From Pseudarthrobacter cellobiosi (GTDB lineage Bacteria; Actinomycetota; Actinomycetes; Actinomycetales; Micrococcaceae): a stretch of DNA of 37,533 nucleotides. The position numbers were made by a program, and so were the translations under genes. Within the stretch, counting starts at the first letter, position 1. Every line of letters begins with the position of its first letter. This document shows positions 8,581 through 16,728 of this stretch, piece after piece. The notes beneath the pieces were generated by a model that was not told the origin of the DNA, did not search any database, and was given only the letters and a program-made list of their open reading frames with translations. Where the stretch lies: the NCBI RefSeq assembly GCF_023913755.1, contig NZ_JAMXBJ010000026.1, forward strand, positions 18,178 to 55,710, given 5' to 3'.

Positions 8581-9825
8581 ATGGCTGCGCACAACGAAGG
8601 CGAAATCACACCCTTCACCATCTCGATCCCCGACGAGGACCTGAAGGATATGAACGAGCGGCTCCGCCGCACGAGGTATCCGGTGGACTTCGCCAACGAC
8701 GACTGGCGCTACGGGTACAACACCACGTACCACAAGCAGCTCATCGAGTACTGGATCGACGAGTACGACTGGCGGGACGTCGAGCGGCGCATGAACGAGC
8801 TGCCGCACTTCAAGACGGAGCTCATGGGGGTCCCGCTCCACTTCATCCACGTTAAGGGCAAGGGGCCGAACCCCATACCCCTGCTCATCCATCACGGCTG
8901 GCCCTGGACCTTCTGGGACCTGCGCAAGGTGATCGGCCCGCTGTCCGACCCGGCGAGCTACGGAGGAGATCCGGCAGACTCCTTCGACGTCGTCCTCATC
9001 TCCCTCCCGGGGTACGGCTTCTCCTCGCCGCTGACCGAGCCGGGCTGGAACTGGTGGCGGACGGCGGATCTGGAGAACGCCCTCATGAAGGACGTCCTCG
9101 GCTATGAGAAGTACGCGACTGCCGGAGGTGACTGGGGTGCCCTCATCGCGCAGCAGCACGGCCACAAGTACGAGCAGGACGTTTACGGCGTCTACACGCA
9201 CTTCCCGGCCCAGATGAGCCACTACCTCGCCGAGCACCCCGACGCCCCTCCGGGCGTGAAGTACGACCCCTTCCTCGGGCTCCCCGACGAGAGCGAGTAC
9301 AACGAGGCCGAAGAGAAGGGCTGGTTCGAACGCGGCAAGCTCTTCGTCCAGAAGGAGAGCGGCTACGGCGAGATCCAGCTGACAAAGCCCCAGACCCTGG
9401 CCGCACTCGTCGCGGACTCCCCCGCAGCACAGCTGGCCTGGATCACCGAGAAGCGGTACTTCTGGGGCCTCGAGGAACGGGGCACGGGGACCGAGGCCTT
9501 TGAACGGGTGTGGCCGAGGGAAGACCTCGTCACGACTGCTGCCGTGTACTTCCTCACCAACACCGGGGGCACGTCCTCGCGCTACTACTGGGAATGCCGG
9601 GGGAATCCTTGGAAGCCCTCGCACGACAGGTTCCCCGTCGTCGGCGCGCCCACTGCGGTGGGCATCTATCCCGGTGAAATCTACAAGCCGCCGCGGACCT
9701 GGACGGAAAAATACTTCAACCTCCAGCAGTACCGCGTGCATGACGAGGGCGGCCACTTCGCCCCGCTCGAGGTGCCGGACACGTATGTGGACGATGTGAG
9801 GACGTTCTTCCGCACCTTCCGCTGA
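8581..9825 (+). CDS. Epoxide hydrolase, EHN-type alpha/beta-hydrolase
   Basis: 414 residues, the usual length for a microsomal-type epoxide hydrolase with an N-terminal EHN domain (about 1-110). The oxyanion-hole motif HGWP is at 105-108, the nucleophile Asp184 sits in GGDWG, and the catalytic His392 is in GGHFAPLE. The family opens epoxides to vicinal diols, but many members in sugar clusters have no known epoxide substrate. The ATG at 8581 has GAGGAGG 6 nt upstream. It is followed by a strong terminator at 9843-9882, so this gene ends the short BKACE-hydrolase transcript. A role in the island's pathway is inferred from position only. Confidence 0.88.
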   Translation: MAAHNEGEITPFTISIPDEDLKDMNERLRRTRYPVDFANDDWRYGYNTTYHKQLIEYWIDEYDWRDVERRMNELPHFKTELMGVPLHFIHVKGKGPNPIPLLIHHGWPWTFWDLRKVIGPLSDPASYGGDPADSFDVVLISLPGYGFSSPLTEPGWNWWRTADLENALMKDVLGYEKYATAGGDWGALIAQQHGHKYEQDVYGVYTHFPAQMSHYLAEHPDAPPGVKYDPFLGLPDESEYNEAEEKGWFERGKLFVQKESGYGEIQLTKPQTLAALVADSPAAQLAWITEKRYFWGLEERGTGTEAFERVWPREDLVTTAAVYFLTNTGGTSSRYYWECRGNPWKPSHDRFPVVGAPTAVGIYPGEIYKPPRTWTEKYFNLQQYRVHDEGGHFAPLEVPDTYVDDVRTFFRTFR

Positions 9826-9842
9826 CCTCCGCCCTGACCCGG

Positions 9843-9882
9843 CTGTGGGGAGCCTGCCGAGCAGGCTCCCCACAGTCTTTTA
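9843..9882 (+). terminator. Rho-independent terminator after the epoxide hydrolase
   Basis: A perfect 14-bp stem (CTGTGGGGAGCCTG, 9843-9856, paired with 9862-9875) closes a 5-nt loop and is followed by TCTTTT. It separates the BKACE-hydrolase unit from the ABC importer operon. Confidence 0.9.
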
Positions 9883-9911
9883 AGCCTCATTCCGTTTTAA
9901 GCCTCATTCCG
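9878..9911. repeat. Perfect tandem duplication of 17 bp
   Basis: TTTTAAGCCTCATTCCG occurs twice head to tail (9878-9894 and 9895-9911). The first copy begins inside the T-tract of the terminator. Probably a slippage duplication. Confidence 0.95.
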
Positions 9912-9969
9912 CGAGCCTCTTGACAGGCTGCTGTGAGATGAAGCACACTCTAAGAATGCTAATGCAGTG

Positions 9970-9992
9970 GCTGAATAAATATATTTCGGACA
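9970..9992 (+). promoter_or_regulatory. Candidate SorC-type operator before ABC importer 1
   Basis: An imperfect palindrome CTGAATAAATATATTTCGG (9971-9989) has half-sites CTGAA and TTCGG. Its left 13 bases, from the G at 9970, match 12 of 13 on the opposite strand of the element at 28201-28223. AT-rich in an otherwise GC-rich neighbourhood, 40 bp before the binding-protein start. Confidence 0.45.
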
Positions 9993-10032
9993 CTGTACTT
10001 GCCTATGGTCGTCTCTCACAAAGGAGTCTTTG

Positions 10033-11157
10033 ATGCACCCCAGGAAACCCTTCCGGCGCCGCGTAGCGGCGATCGGGCTCGTGGCCGGCCTCATGGCCAC
10101 GACCGCCTGCTCGTCGACCACTCCCGGGTCCCAGCAGCCGATCGACAAGAAGGACATCGTCCTCGTCGCATCCGTAATCAACACCACAAACCCCTACATG
10201 GCCTCGATGATCGAGGGTGCGAAGGCGCTGTCCAAGAAGCTCGACGTGCCACTCGAGATCGTCGACTCCGAGGGAAGCTCGCAGACCGAGCTCTCGAAGA
10301 TCCAGGCCATCCTGGCCCAGGGCAAGAAGGTCGCGCTCATGGTCAACACGGTCGCGAGCTCCGATGCCCCGCCCATCATCAACGCCGTAAAGGCCGCGGG
10401 CGGCTACGCGACGGTCTGGTGGAACAAGCCGGACAACTTCGAGCCGTGGGACCAGGGCGACAACTTCGTCGCCTTCCAGAAGCACTCCGGGGTCGAGAGC
10501 GGCCAGTGCACGGCCAAGGCGCTCGCCGACAGCATCGGCGGCAAGGGCAACATCGTGGCCCTCGCAGGCGTGCTCGACAGCACCACGAGCCAGACCCGCG
10601 TGGCCGGCCTGAAGGACGCGCTCAAGGCCTACCCGGACGTGAACCTGCTCGACACGCGCCCGGCCAACTGGGACCCGCAGCTCGGCCTCAAGGAGACCCA
10701 GAACCTCCTCGCCAAACACGGAGACAAGATCGACGGCATCTGGGCCGCCGACGACGGCATGATCATCGGCGCCGTCCAGGCGGTGAAGGATGCGGGCCGG
10801 ATCAACGACGTCAAGTTCGCCTCGGACGGCCTCTACCCGCCGGTTATCGACATGATGAAGCAGAACATGGGCGGCGGCGCGATCGCCGGCGAGACATTCC
10901 ACCGTGGATTCATGGCCGCCGCGATCGGCCTCTACACCTCGTACCTCGCCGCCACTGGCGAGATCAAACCCTCTGAGCTGCCCAAGGAGAAGCGCAACAG
11001 CCTGTTCAAGCTGAGCTGCGTCACCCCGGACAAGCTCTCCGAATTTACGAAGTTCGACGGCGACATCGACGGGTGGATGGACACGCTCATCGAGAAGGGC
11101 CCCTGGGACACCGAGCCCGTCCCGCTGGTCTCGGGCGGCCCGGAGAAACTGCCCTGA
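10033..11157 (+). CDS. Sugar ABC transporter substrate-binding lipoprotein 1
   Basis: 374 residues, periplasmic-binding-protein type 1 fold as in RbsB. The signal peptide has a basic start (HPRKPFRRR), a hydrophobic core and a probable lipid-anchored Cys26 (ATTAC, an imperfect lipobox). The mature part begins VLVASVINTTNPYMASMIEGAK, typical of ribose/xylose/polyol binders. ATG at 10033 with AAGGAG at 10021-10026; a TTG directly before it is not needed. First gene of a four-gene importer operon. A stable hairpin follows before the permease, which may raise the amount of binding protein relative to membrane parts. The ligand is unknown; the neighbourhood suggests a polyol or deoxy sugar (inference). 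Confidence 0.92.
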   Translation: MHPRKPFRRRVAAIGLVAGLMATTACSSTTPGSQQPIDKKDIVLVASVINTTNPYMASMIEGAKALSKKLDVPLEIVDSEGSSQTELSKIQAILAQGKKVALMVNTVASSDAPPIINAVKAAGGYATVWWNKPDNFEPWDQGDNFVAFQKHSGVESGQCTAKALADSIGGKGNIVALAGVLDSTTSQTRVAGLKDALKAYPDVNLLDTRPANWDPQLGLKETQNLLAKHGDKIDGIWAADDGMIIGAVQAVKDAGRINDVKFASDGLYPPVIDMMKQNMGGGAIAGETFHRGFMAAAIGLYTSYLAATGEIKPSELPKEKRNSLFKLSCVTPDKLSEFTKFDGDIDGWMDTLIEKGPWDTEPVPLVSGGPEKLP

Positions 11158-11172
11158 CGGATCGCAACCGCA

Positions 11173-11213
11173 GGGCGGCTCCGGGCACCGCGCAGGCGGG
11201 CTCGGAGCCGCCC
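11173..11213 (+). other. Intercistronic hairpin between binding protein and permease genes
   Basis: Perfect 11-bp stem (GGGCGGCTCCG, 11173-11183, with 11203-11213) without a T-tract. Such structures commonly stabilise the upstream message in importer operons; that role here is inferred. Confidence 0.65.
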
Positions 11214-11243
11214 CATCCACAGTAACCACGACAGGTGAGAGTA

Positions 11244-12278
11244 ATGATAGACAAGGACACCGGGACCGGCCTCCTCGAGGCGGCGCCCGCCCCATCACAG
11301 CCACCCCTCCGGACAGGCCGCCGGTTCCAGGTCAAGAACCTCGGCGAAGTGCTTGCCCTGCTCGGACTGATCGCCGTCTTCACGGCACTGAACCCCGCGA
11401 CGTTCCTGACGCCGGACAACCTGCGGACCATCCTGGACCACGCGTCCCTTCCGCTGATCCTCGGCGTCGGCGCCACCCTGGTCATCCTGACCGGTTCAAT
11501 TGACCTCTCCATCGAGGGCGTGATGGGCGCGGCAGGCATGACCTTCGTCCTCATGACGGCCAACAGCCGCGGGAGTGCTGACCTGGGCCCGTGGGCCGTC
11601 GTGGCGGCGCTCGCGGTCGGCGTGGGCCTGGGGCTGATGAGCGGCCTCGTCCACACGCGCCTCAAGGTGCCCTCCTTCATCGTCACGCTCGGCGTCTGGT
11701 TCGTGGGCCTCGGGATCGCCACCGTACTCTTCGGCGACCAGGCCATCCCCTTCCTGCCCGACGGCGGCATCAAGGCCTGGCCCTCGACCCTCACCTTCGG
11801 GCTGCCCAACTCCTTCCTCCTCGCCGCCCTGTTCGTCCTGGCTGGAATGTTCGTTGCGCGCTTCACAAGGCTCGGACGCTTCGCCTACGCGATCGGTGAC
11901 AGCGAGGAAATCTCCAAGGGCAACGGCATCCCGGTGCTCCGGTACAAGCTCTACGTATTCGTCGTCGCCGGCGCCTGCAGTGCGGCCGCAGGCGTGCTGG
12001 CAAGCCTCAAGCTCGGCGCGGGGTCGGCCACCATCGGAGTCGGCACGCTCTTCGTGACGATTGCTGCCGTAGTGATCGGCGGCACCTCCCTGGGCGGCGG
12101 ATTGGGCGGCATCCTCCGCACCGCTATCGGCGTACTCATGCTGACCGTCCTGAACAACGGGCTCATCCTTAGCGGGGTCAGCCCGAACATCCAGTCCGCG
12201 GTCTCCGGAACCGTCCTGATCGCGGCTGTCCTCGTGGCTACCTGGCCACACCGCAGCAGACTGAGGATCGTGAAATGA
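11244..12278 (+). CDS. Sugar ABC transporter permease 1a (RbsC family)
   Basis: 344 residues with 8-10 predicted membrane helices and the RbsC-family segments ATLVILTGSIDLS, LVHTRLKVPSFIVTLG and AAVVIGGTSLGGG. The ATG at 11244 is chosen over a GTG 9 nt upstream because AGGTGAGAG lies directly before it. The stop overlaps the ATPase start (ATGA). It forms the transmembrane channel with the second permease at 13831-14853; two different permeases in one ribose-type operon suggest a heterodimer. Confidence 0.92.
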   Translation: MIDKDTGTGLLEAAPAPSQPPLRTGRRFQVKNLGEVLALLGLIAVFTALNPATFLTPDNLRTILDHASLPLILGVGATLVILTGSIDLSIEGVMGAAGMTFVLMTANSRGSADLGPWAVVAALAVGVGLGLMSGLVHTRLKVPSFIVTLGVWFVGLGIATVLFGDQAIPFLPDGGIKAWPSTLTFGLPNSFLLAALFVLAGMFVARFTRLGRFAYAIGDSEEISKGNGIPVLRYKLYVFVVAGACSAAAGVLASLKLGAGSATIGVGTLFVTIAAVVIGGTSLGGGLGGILRTAIGVLMLTVLNNGLILSGVSPNIQSAVSGTVLIAAVLVATWPHRSRLRIVK

Positions 12279-13825
12279 ACAACGCTTCGCTCGCGCCGCG
12301 CACCGGCGTCGAAACCCCAGCACTGAAGCTGACCAACGTCTCGAAGTCCTTCGGCTTCACGCACGCCGTCAAAAACGTCTCCCTCGAGGTCCCGCGGCAC
12401 GAAGTGGTCGGCCTCATCGGCGAGAACGGCGCCGGTAAGTCGACCCTGCTGAAGATCCTGACGGGTCTCTACCAGCCCGACTCGGGGGTCATCGAAACAG
12501 ACGGCCGTCCCGTAAAGTTCCGGAAGCCGCAGGACGCGGTGGCGGCGGGCATCGGCGTCGTACACCAGGAGCAGTCCCTGCTGTCCAACCTCTCGGTCGC
12601 CGAGAACATCGCAATGAACGCTCTCTCCTCCAAGGACGCCGCCACCCGGTTTGGGTTCTACCGCTGGAAGCGCCTCAATGCCGAGGCAGCCTCGATCCTC
12701 GCCCGGGTCGGATCCACGATCGATCCGCGCACCAAGGTGAGCGACCTCTCGTTCGTCGACCGCCAGATGGTCGAAATCGCCCGCGCGCTCCGCGTCGACG
12801 AGGCCATCCACGCAGCTCCGCTCGTGATCCTCGACGAGCCGACCTCAGTGCTGGAGCGCAACGAGACGGAGATCCTTGAGCGCGAGATCCGCGCGCTCCG
12901 GGAAATCGGCTCGGTGCTTTTCGTCTCCCACCGGCTTGATGAAGTACTCCGGATCTGCGACCGCGTGATCGTCATGCGGCACGGCGAAGTCGTCGCCGAC
13001 GTGCGGCGCGAGGAGGTCAACGAAGAAGAGCTCTTCCGGCTCATGATCGGCCAGGAGTCACGGGCGCGGATCCGCCGCGGGGGCAACGCGGCGGGTGCCA
13101 CTCCCGCTGTGGAGGCCCGGGGCCTGGGGCGCAAGGGGCACTTCAAGGACGTCTCGTTCGCGGTCTCGTCCGGCCGTTCCCTCGCGATCGTGGGCGCTAT
13201 GGGCTCCGGACGCGAATCCGTGTGCCGCGCCCTCTTCGGAGCCGAGCCTTTCACCTCCGGCACCGTTGAAGTCGCCGGGCGTCCCGTCCAGGCCTGGTCG
13301 ATGCGCCGTGCCGTCCGGAAGGGCATCGCATACATCCCCTCCGAACGGAAAGTGGAGGGCATGGTCGGCGGACTGAGCGCTGCCGAGAACCTCACCCTTG
13401 TACACCCCCGTGAGGCGGCCAGGGGCCCGTTCCTCCGGCGCAAGGCACGGCTGAAGGCTGCCGAGGAATGGTTCGAGCGCCTCGACGTGCGCCCCCGGGA
13501 CCCGCGCCTGCCCCTCGGGCGGTTCTCCGGCGGCAACCAGCAGAAGGTCGTCATGGCCAAATGGCTGCGGGCCAAGGAGCTCAACGTCCTGATCCTCGAC
13601 CACCCCCTCCGCGGCCTCGACCCGGGAGCATCCCAGACGGTGAACGACCAGATCCGGGCGGCCCAGGAGAACGGCGCGGCCGTGATCCTGCTGCCGGACA
13701 CACTCGAGGAGGCCCTCGAGATGGCAGACGAGATCCTCGTCATGCGCGACGGCGAAATCACAGCCCGCTTCGACCTCTCTGCCGATACCCCGACCTCCCT
13801 CGACCTGCTCGAAAAGATGGTGTGA
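12275..13825 (+). CDS. Sugar ABC transporter ATP-binding protein 1 (RbsA type, two NBDs)
   Basis: 516 residues with two nucleotide-binding domains. NBD1 has Walker A GENGAGKST (residues 50-57), the signature region LSFVDRQ and Walker B VILDEPTS. NBD2 has the degenerate P-loop GAMGSGRES common in this family and an intact signature FSGGNQQK. Its Walker B reads LILDHPLRGLD, with His443 where the catalytic Glu should stand. NBD1 keeps its catalytic Glu, so one competent ATP site probably remains. ATG at 12275 overlaps the permease stop. The other importer's ATPase (25603-27177) keeps DEPTRG at this place. Confidence 0.92.
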   Translation: MNNASLAPRTGVETPALKLTNVSKSFGFTHAVKNVSLEVPRHEVVGLIGENGAGKSTLLKILTGLYQPDSGVIETDGRPVKFRKPQDAVAAGIGVVHQEQSLLSNLSVAENIAMNALSSKDAATRFGFYRWKRLNAEAASILARVGSTIDPRTKVSDLSFVDRQMVEIARALRVDEAIHAAPLVILDEPTSVLERNETEILEREIRALREIGSVLFVSHRLDEVLRICDRVIVMRHGEVVADVRREEVNEEELFRLMIGQESRARIRRGGNAAGATPAVEARGLGRKGHFKDVSFAVSSGRSLAIVGAMGSGRESVCRALFGAEPFTSGTVEVAGRPVQAWSMRRAVRKGIAYIPSERKVEGMVGGLSAAENLTLVHPREAARGPFLRRKARLKAAEEWFERLDVRPRDPRLPLGRFSGGNQQKVVMAKWLRAKELNVLILDHPLRGLDPGASQTVNDQIRAAQENGAAVILLPDTLEEALEMADEILVMRDGEITARFDLSADTPTSLDLLEKMV

Positions 13826-13830
13826 ATCCC

Positions 13831-14853
13831 ATGTCAAAGAAGGCCCTCCTCGAGCCGTCGGCCACCTCGCCGGCTGCTGCCGCGGACTCGAAGACCCAGT
13901 CCGCTCGTCGGCCGCCACGGAACCTATGGTTCACCGCCGGCCCCTTCACGGTATTCCTTATCCTGTTCGCCCTCGTGGCCGTCCTGCGGCCGGCATTCCT
14001 GACCGGTGGCGGCCTCGCGATCCTCGCCGTGCAGGCCTCGACGATCCTCCTGGTCGCCCTGGGCCAGGCCATGGTGCTCCATGTGGGTTCGATCGACCTG
14101 TCCAACGCGGCGATCGTGATCTTCGCGGCCATCATCCTCGCCCAGAACCTGGGGCCGCTCGGCCCCGCGGCGCCCATCGTGGCCATCGGAATCGTAACTC
14201 TCATCGGCGCGGCCAACGGCTTCCTGGTCGCGTTCGGCCAGATCCCGTCCTTCGCGCTCACGCTCGGCACGCTCGGCATCATGCAGGCGGCGTCGCTGCT
14301 GGTCAGCGACGCGACCACCGTGTATGCCACGGCCAACACCCAGCTCCTTGCTCCCCTGTTCGGTACCGCGATTGGCGGACTGCCGCTGGCCTTCTGGGTC
14401 GGCGTGGTCCTGGCGGTAGGCCTGTGGGCCTTCCTCAGGTTCACCAGCGCCGGCGAGGGCATGACCGCGGTGGGACTCAACGAGACCGGCGCGCTGTTCT
14501 CAGGCCTGCAGACGCGATGGCTCAAGGTCGTTGCATTCGCCCTCTCCGGCCTGCTCGCCGGTTTCGCCGGAATGCTCGTCATCGCGCAGGCCGGGGCGGC
14601 TTCGTCCTTCGGCCTGGGAAGCGACCTGCTGCTGCCGGGCATCGCCGCTGCCATCGTTGGCGGGACGGCAATTACCGGGGGTGCCACCAACCCGGCCAAC
14701 ATCATCTTCGGCGCCCTTACGGTCGCGCTCATCCCGATCGGCGCGGCTGCCGTGGGAATCCCGCCGCAGGCGCAAAGCCTGGTCTACGGTCTGGTCATCA
14801 TTGCCGCCGTGGCGCTCACCATGGGGCGGGGCCACACTGAAGTGGTCAAGTAG
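13831..14853 (+). CDS. Sugar ABC transporter permease 1b (RbsC family)
   Basis: 340 residues. About 35 hydrophilic residues precede the first membrane helix; family segments include VLHVGSIDLSNAAIVIF, GQIPSFALTLGTLG and IVGGTAITGG. The ATG at 13831 is 5 bp after the ATPase stop; the ribosome site is weak, so coupling to the ATPase gene is likely. Partner of permease 1a. Short spacing places all four importer genes in one operon, and the peptidase gene 78 bp downstream may belong to it. Confidence 0.9.
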   Translation: MSKKALLEPSATSPAAAADSKTQSARRPPRNLWFTAGPFTVFLILFALVAVLRPAFLTGGGLAILAVQASTILLVALGQAMVLHVGSIDLSNAAIVIFAAIILAQNLGPLGPAAPIVAIGIVTLIGAANGFLVAFGQIPSFALTLGTLGIMQAASLLVSDATTVYATANTQLLAPLFGTAIGGLPLAFWVGVVLAVGLWAFLRFTSAGEGMTAVGLNETGALFSGLQTRWLKVVAFALSGLLAGFAGMLVIAQAGAASSFGLGSDLLLPGIAAAIVGGTAITGGATNPANIIFGALTVALIPIGAAAVGIPPQAQSLVYGLVIIAAVALTMGRGHTEVVK

Positions 14854-14931
14854 CCGGCAAACCGCCGAACACCTCACGCCCACCGGTCCTCCGCACCGCT
14901 GCGAGGACTCCCTTCCCTTTGAAAGGCACCC

Positions 14932-16395
14932 ATGTCAACGCTCAAATCACTCCAGCCGCAAGAGGTGTTCTCCTTCTTCGAGACCCTTGCCGGCATCCCC
15001 CGCGGCTCCGGCAACGAGAAGGAAGTCGCCGACTGGGTGGTCAGCTTCGCCCGGGACCGCGGGCTGGAGGCCATCCAAGACGACCGGCACTGCGTCCTGG
15101 TCCGCAAGCCGGGCCAGCTCGGCCTCGAGGACGCACCGCCCCTCATCCTCCACGGCCACCTCGACATGGTGTGTGAGAAGGAGGACGGAGTGGTCCACGA
15201 CTTCGAACGCGACCCGATCGAGCTCCTCGTCGAGGGCGACTTCGTCACGGCGAACGGAACCTCCCTGGGCGCAGACAACGGCATCGGCGTCTCCTACATC
15301 CTCGCCCTCCTGGACTCGACGGACATCCCGCATCCTCCCCTTGAAGCGGTCCTGACCGCGATGGAGGAGAAGGGCAAGGTGGGGGCCGCCGGGTTCGACA
15401 CTTCAAAGCTGTCGGGCAAGCGCATGATCGACTTCAACTGGATCACCGACACCGAGATCCTCGCCGGCTGCAGCGGCGACGTGACCTTCACCGTGGACAT
15501 CCCCGCCGAGTGGGAGTCGGCTCCCCTAACTCATTCTGAAGCGCTGCTGCTCAAGGTCCGCGGCCTGTCCGGCGGGCATTGCGAGTTCGACATCCACCTT
15601 GAGCGCGCCAACGCTGTGCTGGTCCTCGCACGGGCACTCAACGCCGTACTTTCGCGGTATGACGTGAAGATCTCGGACCCCCATGGCGGTGCCCAGAACA
15701 ACGCCATCCCCGCCGACGCCCAGAGCGTGCTGCTCCTGCGGCCCGAAGACGCGGACGGTGTGCGCGGGGTCATCTCGGAACTCGAGGGTGCACTGCAGAA
15801 CGAGTACCGCCAGGCTGACCCCGGCCTACGCCTCGAACTGGCGCCGGCCGAGGCCCCGGACCGGGTCTTCTCCGCGGCGGCCGCGGCGCGCTTCGCCCGT
15901 CTGACGGCACTCGTCCCGAACGGCGTCCTTAGTTGGAGCCTCACCGTTCAGGGGATCGTCGAGAGCTCGAACAACCTGGGCACCGTGCGCACCACGCCCG
16001 ACGGCGCCCGGCTCATGTCCACGATCACCGCCGCTGTGACCTCCCGTAAGCACGAGATCCTCGACCGTGTACGCGCGCTTGCCGCACTCGCAGGAGGAGG
16101 CGCCAGGGTCGAGGAGTACGGGCTCGATGCGCCCGAGTTCCCGTACCGGCCGGACTCGCCGCTACTGGACACGGCACGTAAGGCGTTCCGCGACGTGATG
16201 GGTTACGACGCCGATGTCCACGTCTCCCAGTGCAGCCTTGAACTGGGCATGTTTAGCCAGAAGATCCCCGGGCTGGACATCATCTCCATCGGCACCGAAC
16301 TGCATGATCTCCACTCCCCCAAGGAAACCGTCAACCACACGTCGGTGACCCGTGTCTGGCCCCTGGTGAAGGAAGTCGTCTCCCGCCTGAAGTGA
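14932..16395 (+). CDS. M20C aminoacyl-histidine dipeptidase family protein (PepD-like)
   Basis: 487 residues, full length for PepD, a di-metal Xaa-His dipeptidase. Expected ligands or catalytic residues are visible: His76 and Asp78 in HGHLDMV, Asp115 in GADNG, Glu145/Glu146 in MEEKG, and a late His in LHSPKE. Numbered against Vibrio PepD (offset 4), the ligand Asp173 becomes Asn169 here: the family N-L-D-S/T-E is F-N-W-I-T-D-T-E. The protein may have changed metal affinity, use a neighbouring acid, or act on a different amide. ATG at 14932 with GAAAGG upstream. Its place after the importer suggests that an amide or peptide-like compound may be part of the island's substrate range (inference). 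Confidence 0.85.
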   Translation: MSTLKSLQPQEVFSFFETLAGIPRGSGNEKEVADWVVSFARDRGLEAIQDDRHCVLVRKPGQLGLEDAPPLILHGHLDMVCEKEDGVVHDFERDPIELLVEGDFVTANGTSLGADNGIGVSYILALLDSTDIPHPPLEAVLTAMEEKGKVGAAGFDTSKLSGKRMIDFNWITDTEILAGCSGDVTFTVDIPAEWESAPLTHSEALLLKVRGLSGGHCEFDIHLERANAVLVLARALNAVLSRYDVKISDPHGGAQNNAIPADAQSVLLLRPEDADGVRGVISELEGALQNEYRQADPGLRLELAPAEAPDRVFSAAAAARFARLTALVPNGVLSWSLTVQGIVESSNNLGTVRTTPDGARLMSTITAAVTSRKHEILDRVRALAALAGGGARVEEYGLDAPEFPYRPDSPLLDTARKAFRDVMGYDADVHVSQCSLELGMFSQKIPGLDIISIGTELHDLHSPKETVNHTSVTRVWPLVKEVVSRLK

Positions 16396-16420
16396 GCGGG
16401 CACACGCTCCCTGAAGCCAA

Positions 16421-16453
16421 GGAACCCCCCGGCCGTGAAGGCCGGGGGGTTCC
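16421..16453 (+). terminator. Strong hairpin after the PepD-like gene
   Basis: Perfect 14-bp GC-rich stem (GGAACCCCCCGGCC, 16421-16434, with 16440-16453) and a 5-nt loop, 26 bp after the stop codon. No clear T-tract follows, but position and stability suit a terminator for the rightward transcript. Confidence 0.75.
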
Positions 16454-16668
16454 TGTGCGTGCAGGGCTCTGGCATGTCCGTCCGGGGCCGGCCCGTCCCC
16501 GGAGGCGGCACCCCCGTCCCGGCGCCGCGGGACCCCGCCCCCGGGGTCGGCACCAACGCAGCCCCCGCCCGGCTTCGTCCTCTGTTCGTCGCGTCAGCCT
16601 GCTGGGCCATCCGGTGATTTCTTCAGTACCAACGGGACGCGGCATGGCACTGCCGCGGACACAGAAAT
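16454..16668. other. Non-coding gap between convergent operons
   Basis: About 215 bp between the two hairpins that end the convergent transcripts. It is GC-rich, and open frames on both strands lack ribosome sites and recognisable protein features. Nothing else was recognised. Confidence 0.6.
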
Positions 16669-16708
16669 AAGGAGGCCCGGACAACCTTGCGGTTGTCCGG
16701 GCCTCCTT
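16669..16708 (-). terminator. Bidirectional-type terminator ending the dehydrogenase operon
   Basis: Perfect 18-bp stem (AAGGAGGCCCGGACAACC, 16669-16686, with 16691-16708) and a TTGC loop. Read on the minus strand it is followed by TATTTCTG. It lies 20 bp beyond the stop of the E2 core gene. Confidence 0.88.
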
Positions 16709-16728
16709 TGGCTGCGGGCGCTCCCCCG

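Noticed and set aside
8566..9873. 435-codon minus-strand frame
   Set aside because: Antisense of the epoxide hydrolase, whose active-site motifs are all present on the plus strand.
10003..11304. 433-codon minus-strand frame and a 325-codon plus-strand frame
   Set aside because: Shadows of ABC binding protein 1, which has a signal peptide and family motifs.
16454..16668. Small gene between the convergent operons
   Set aside because: Open frames on both strands lack start signals and have biased Pro/Arg/Gly composition typical of non-coding GC-rich DNA.
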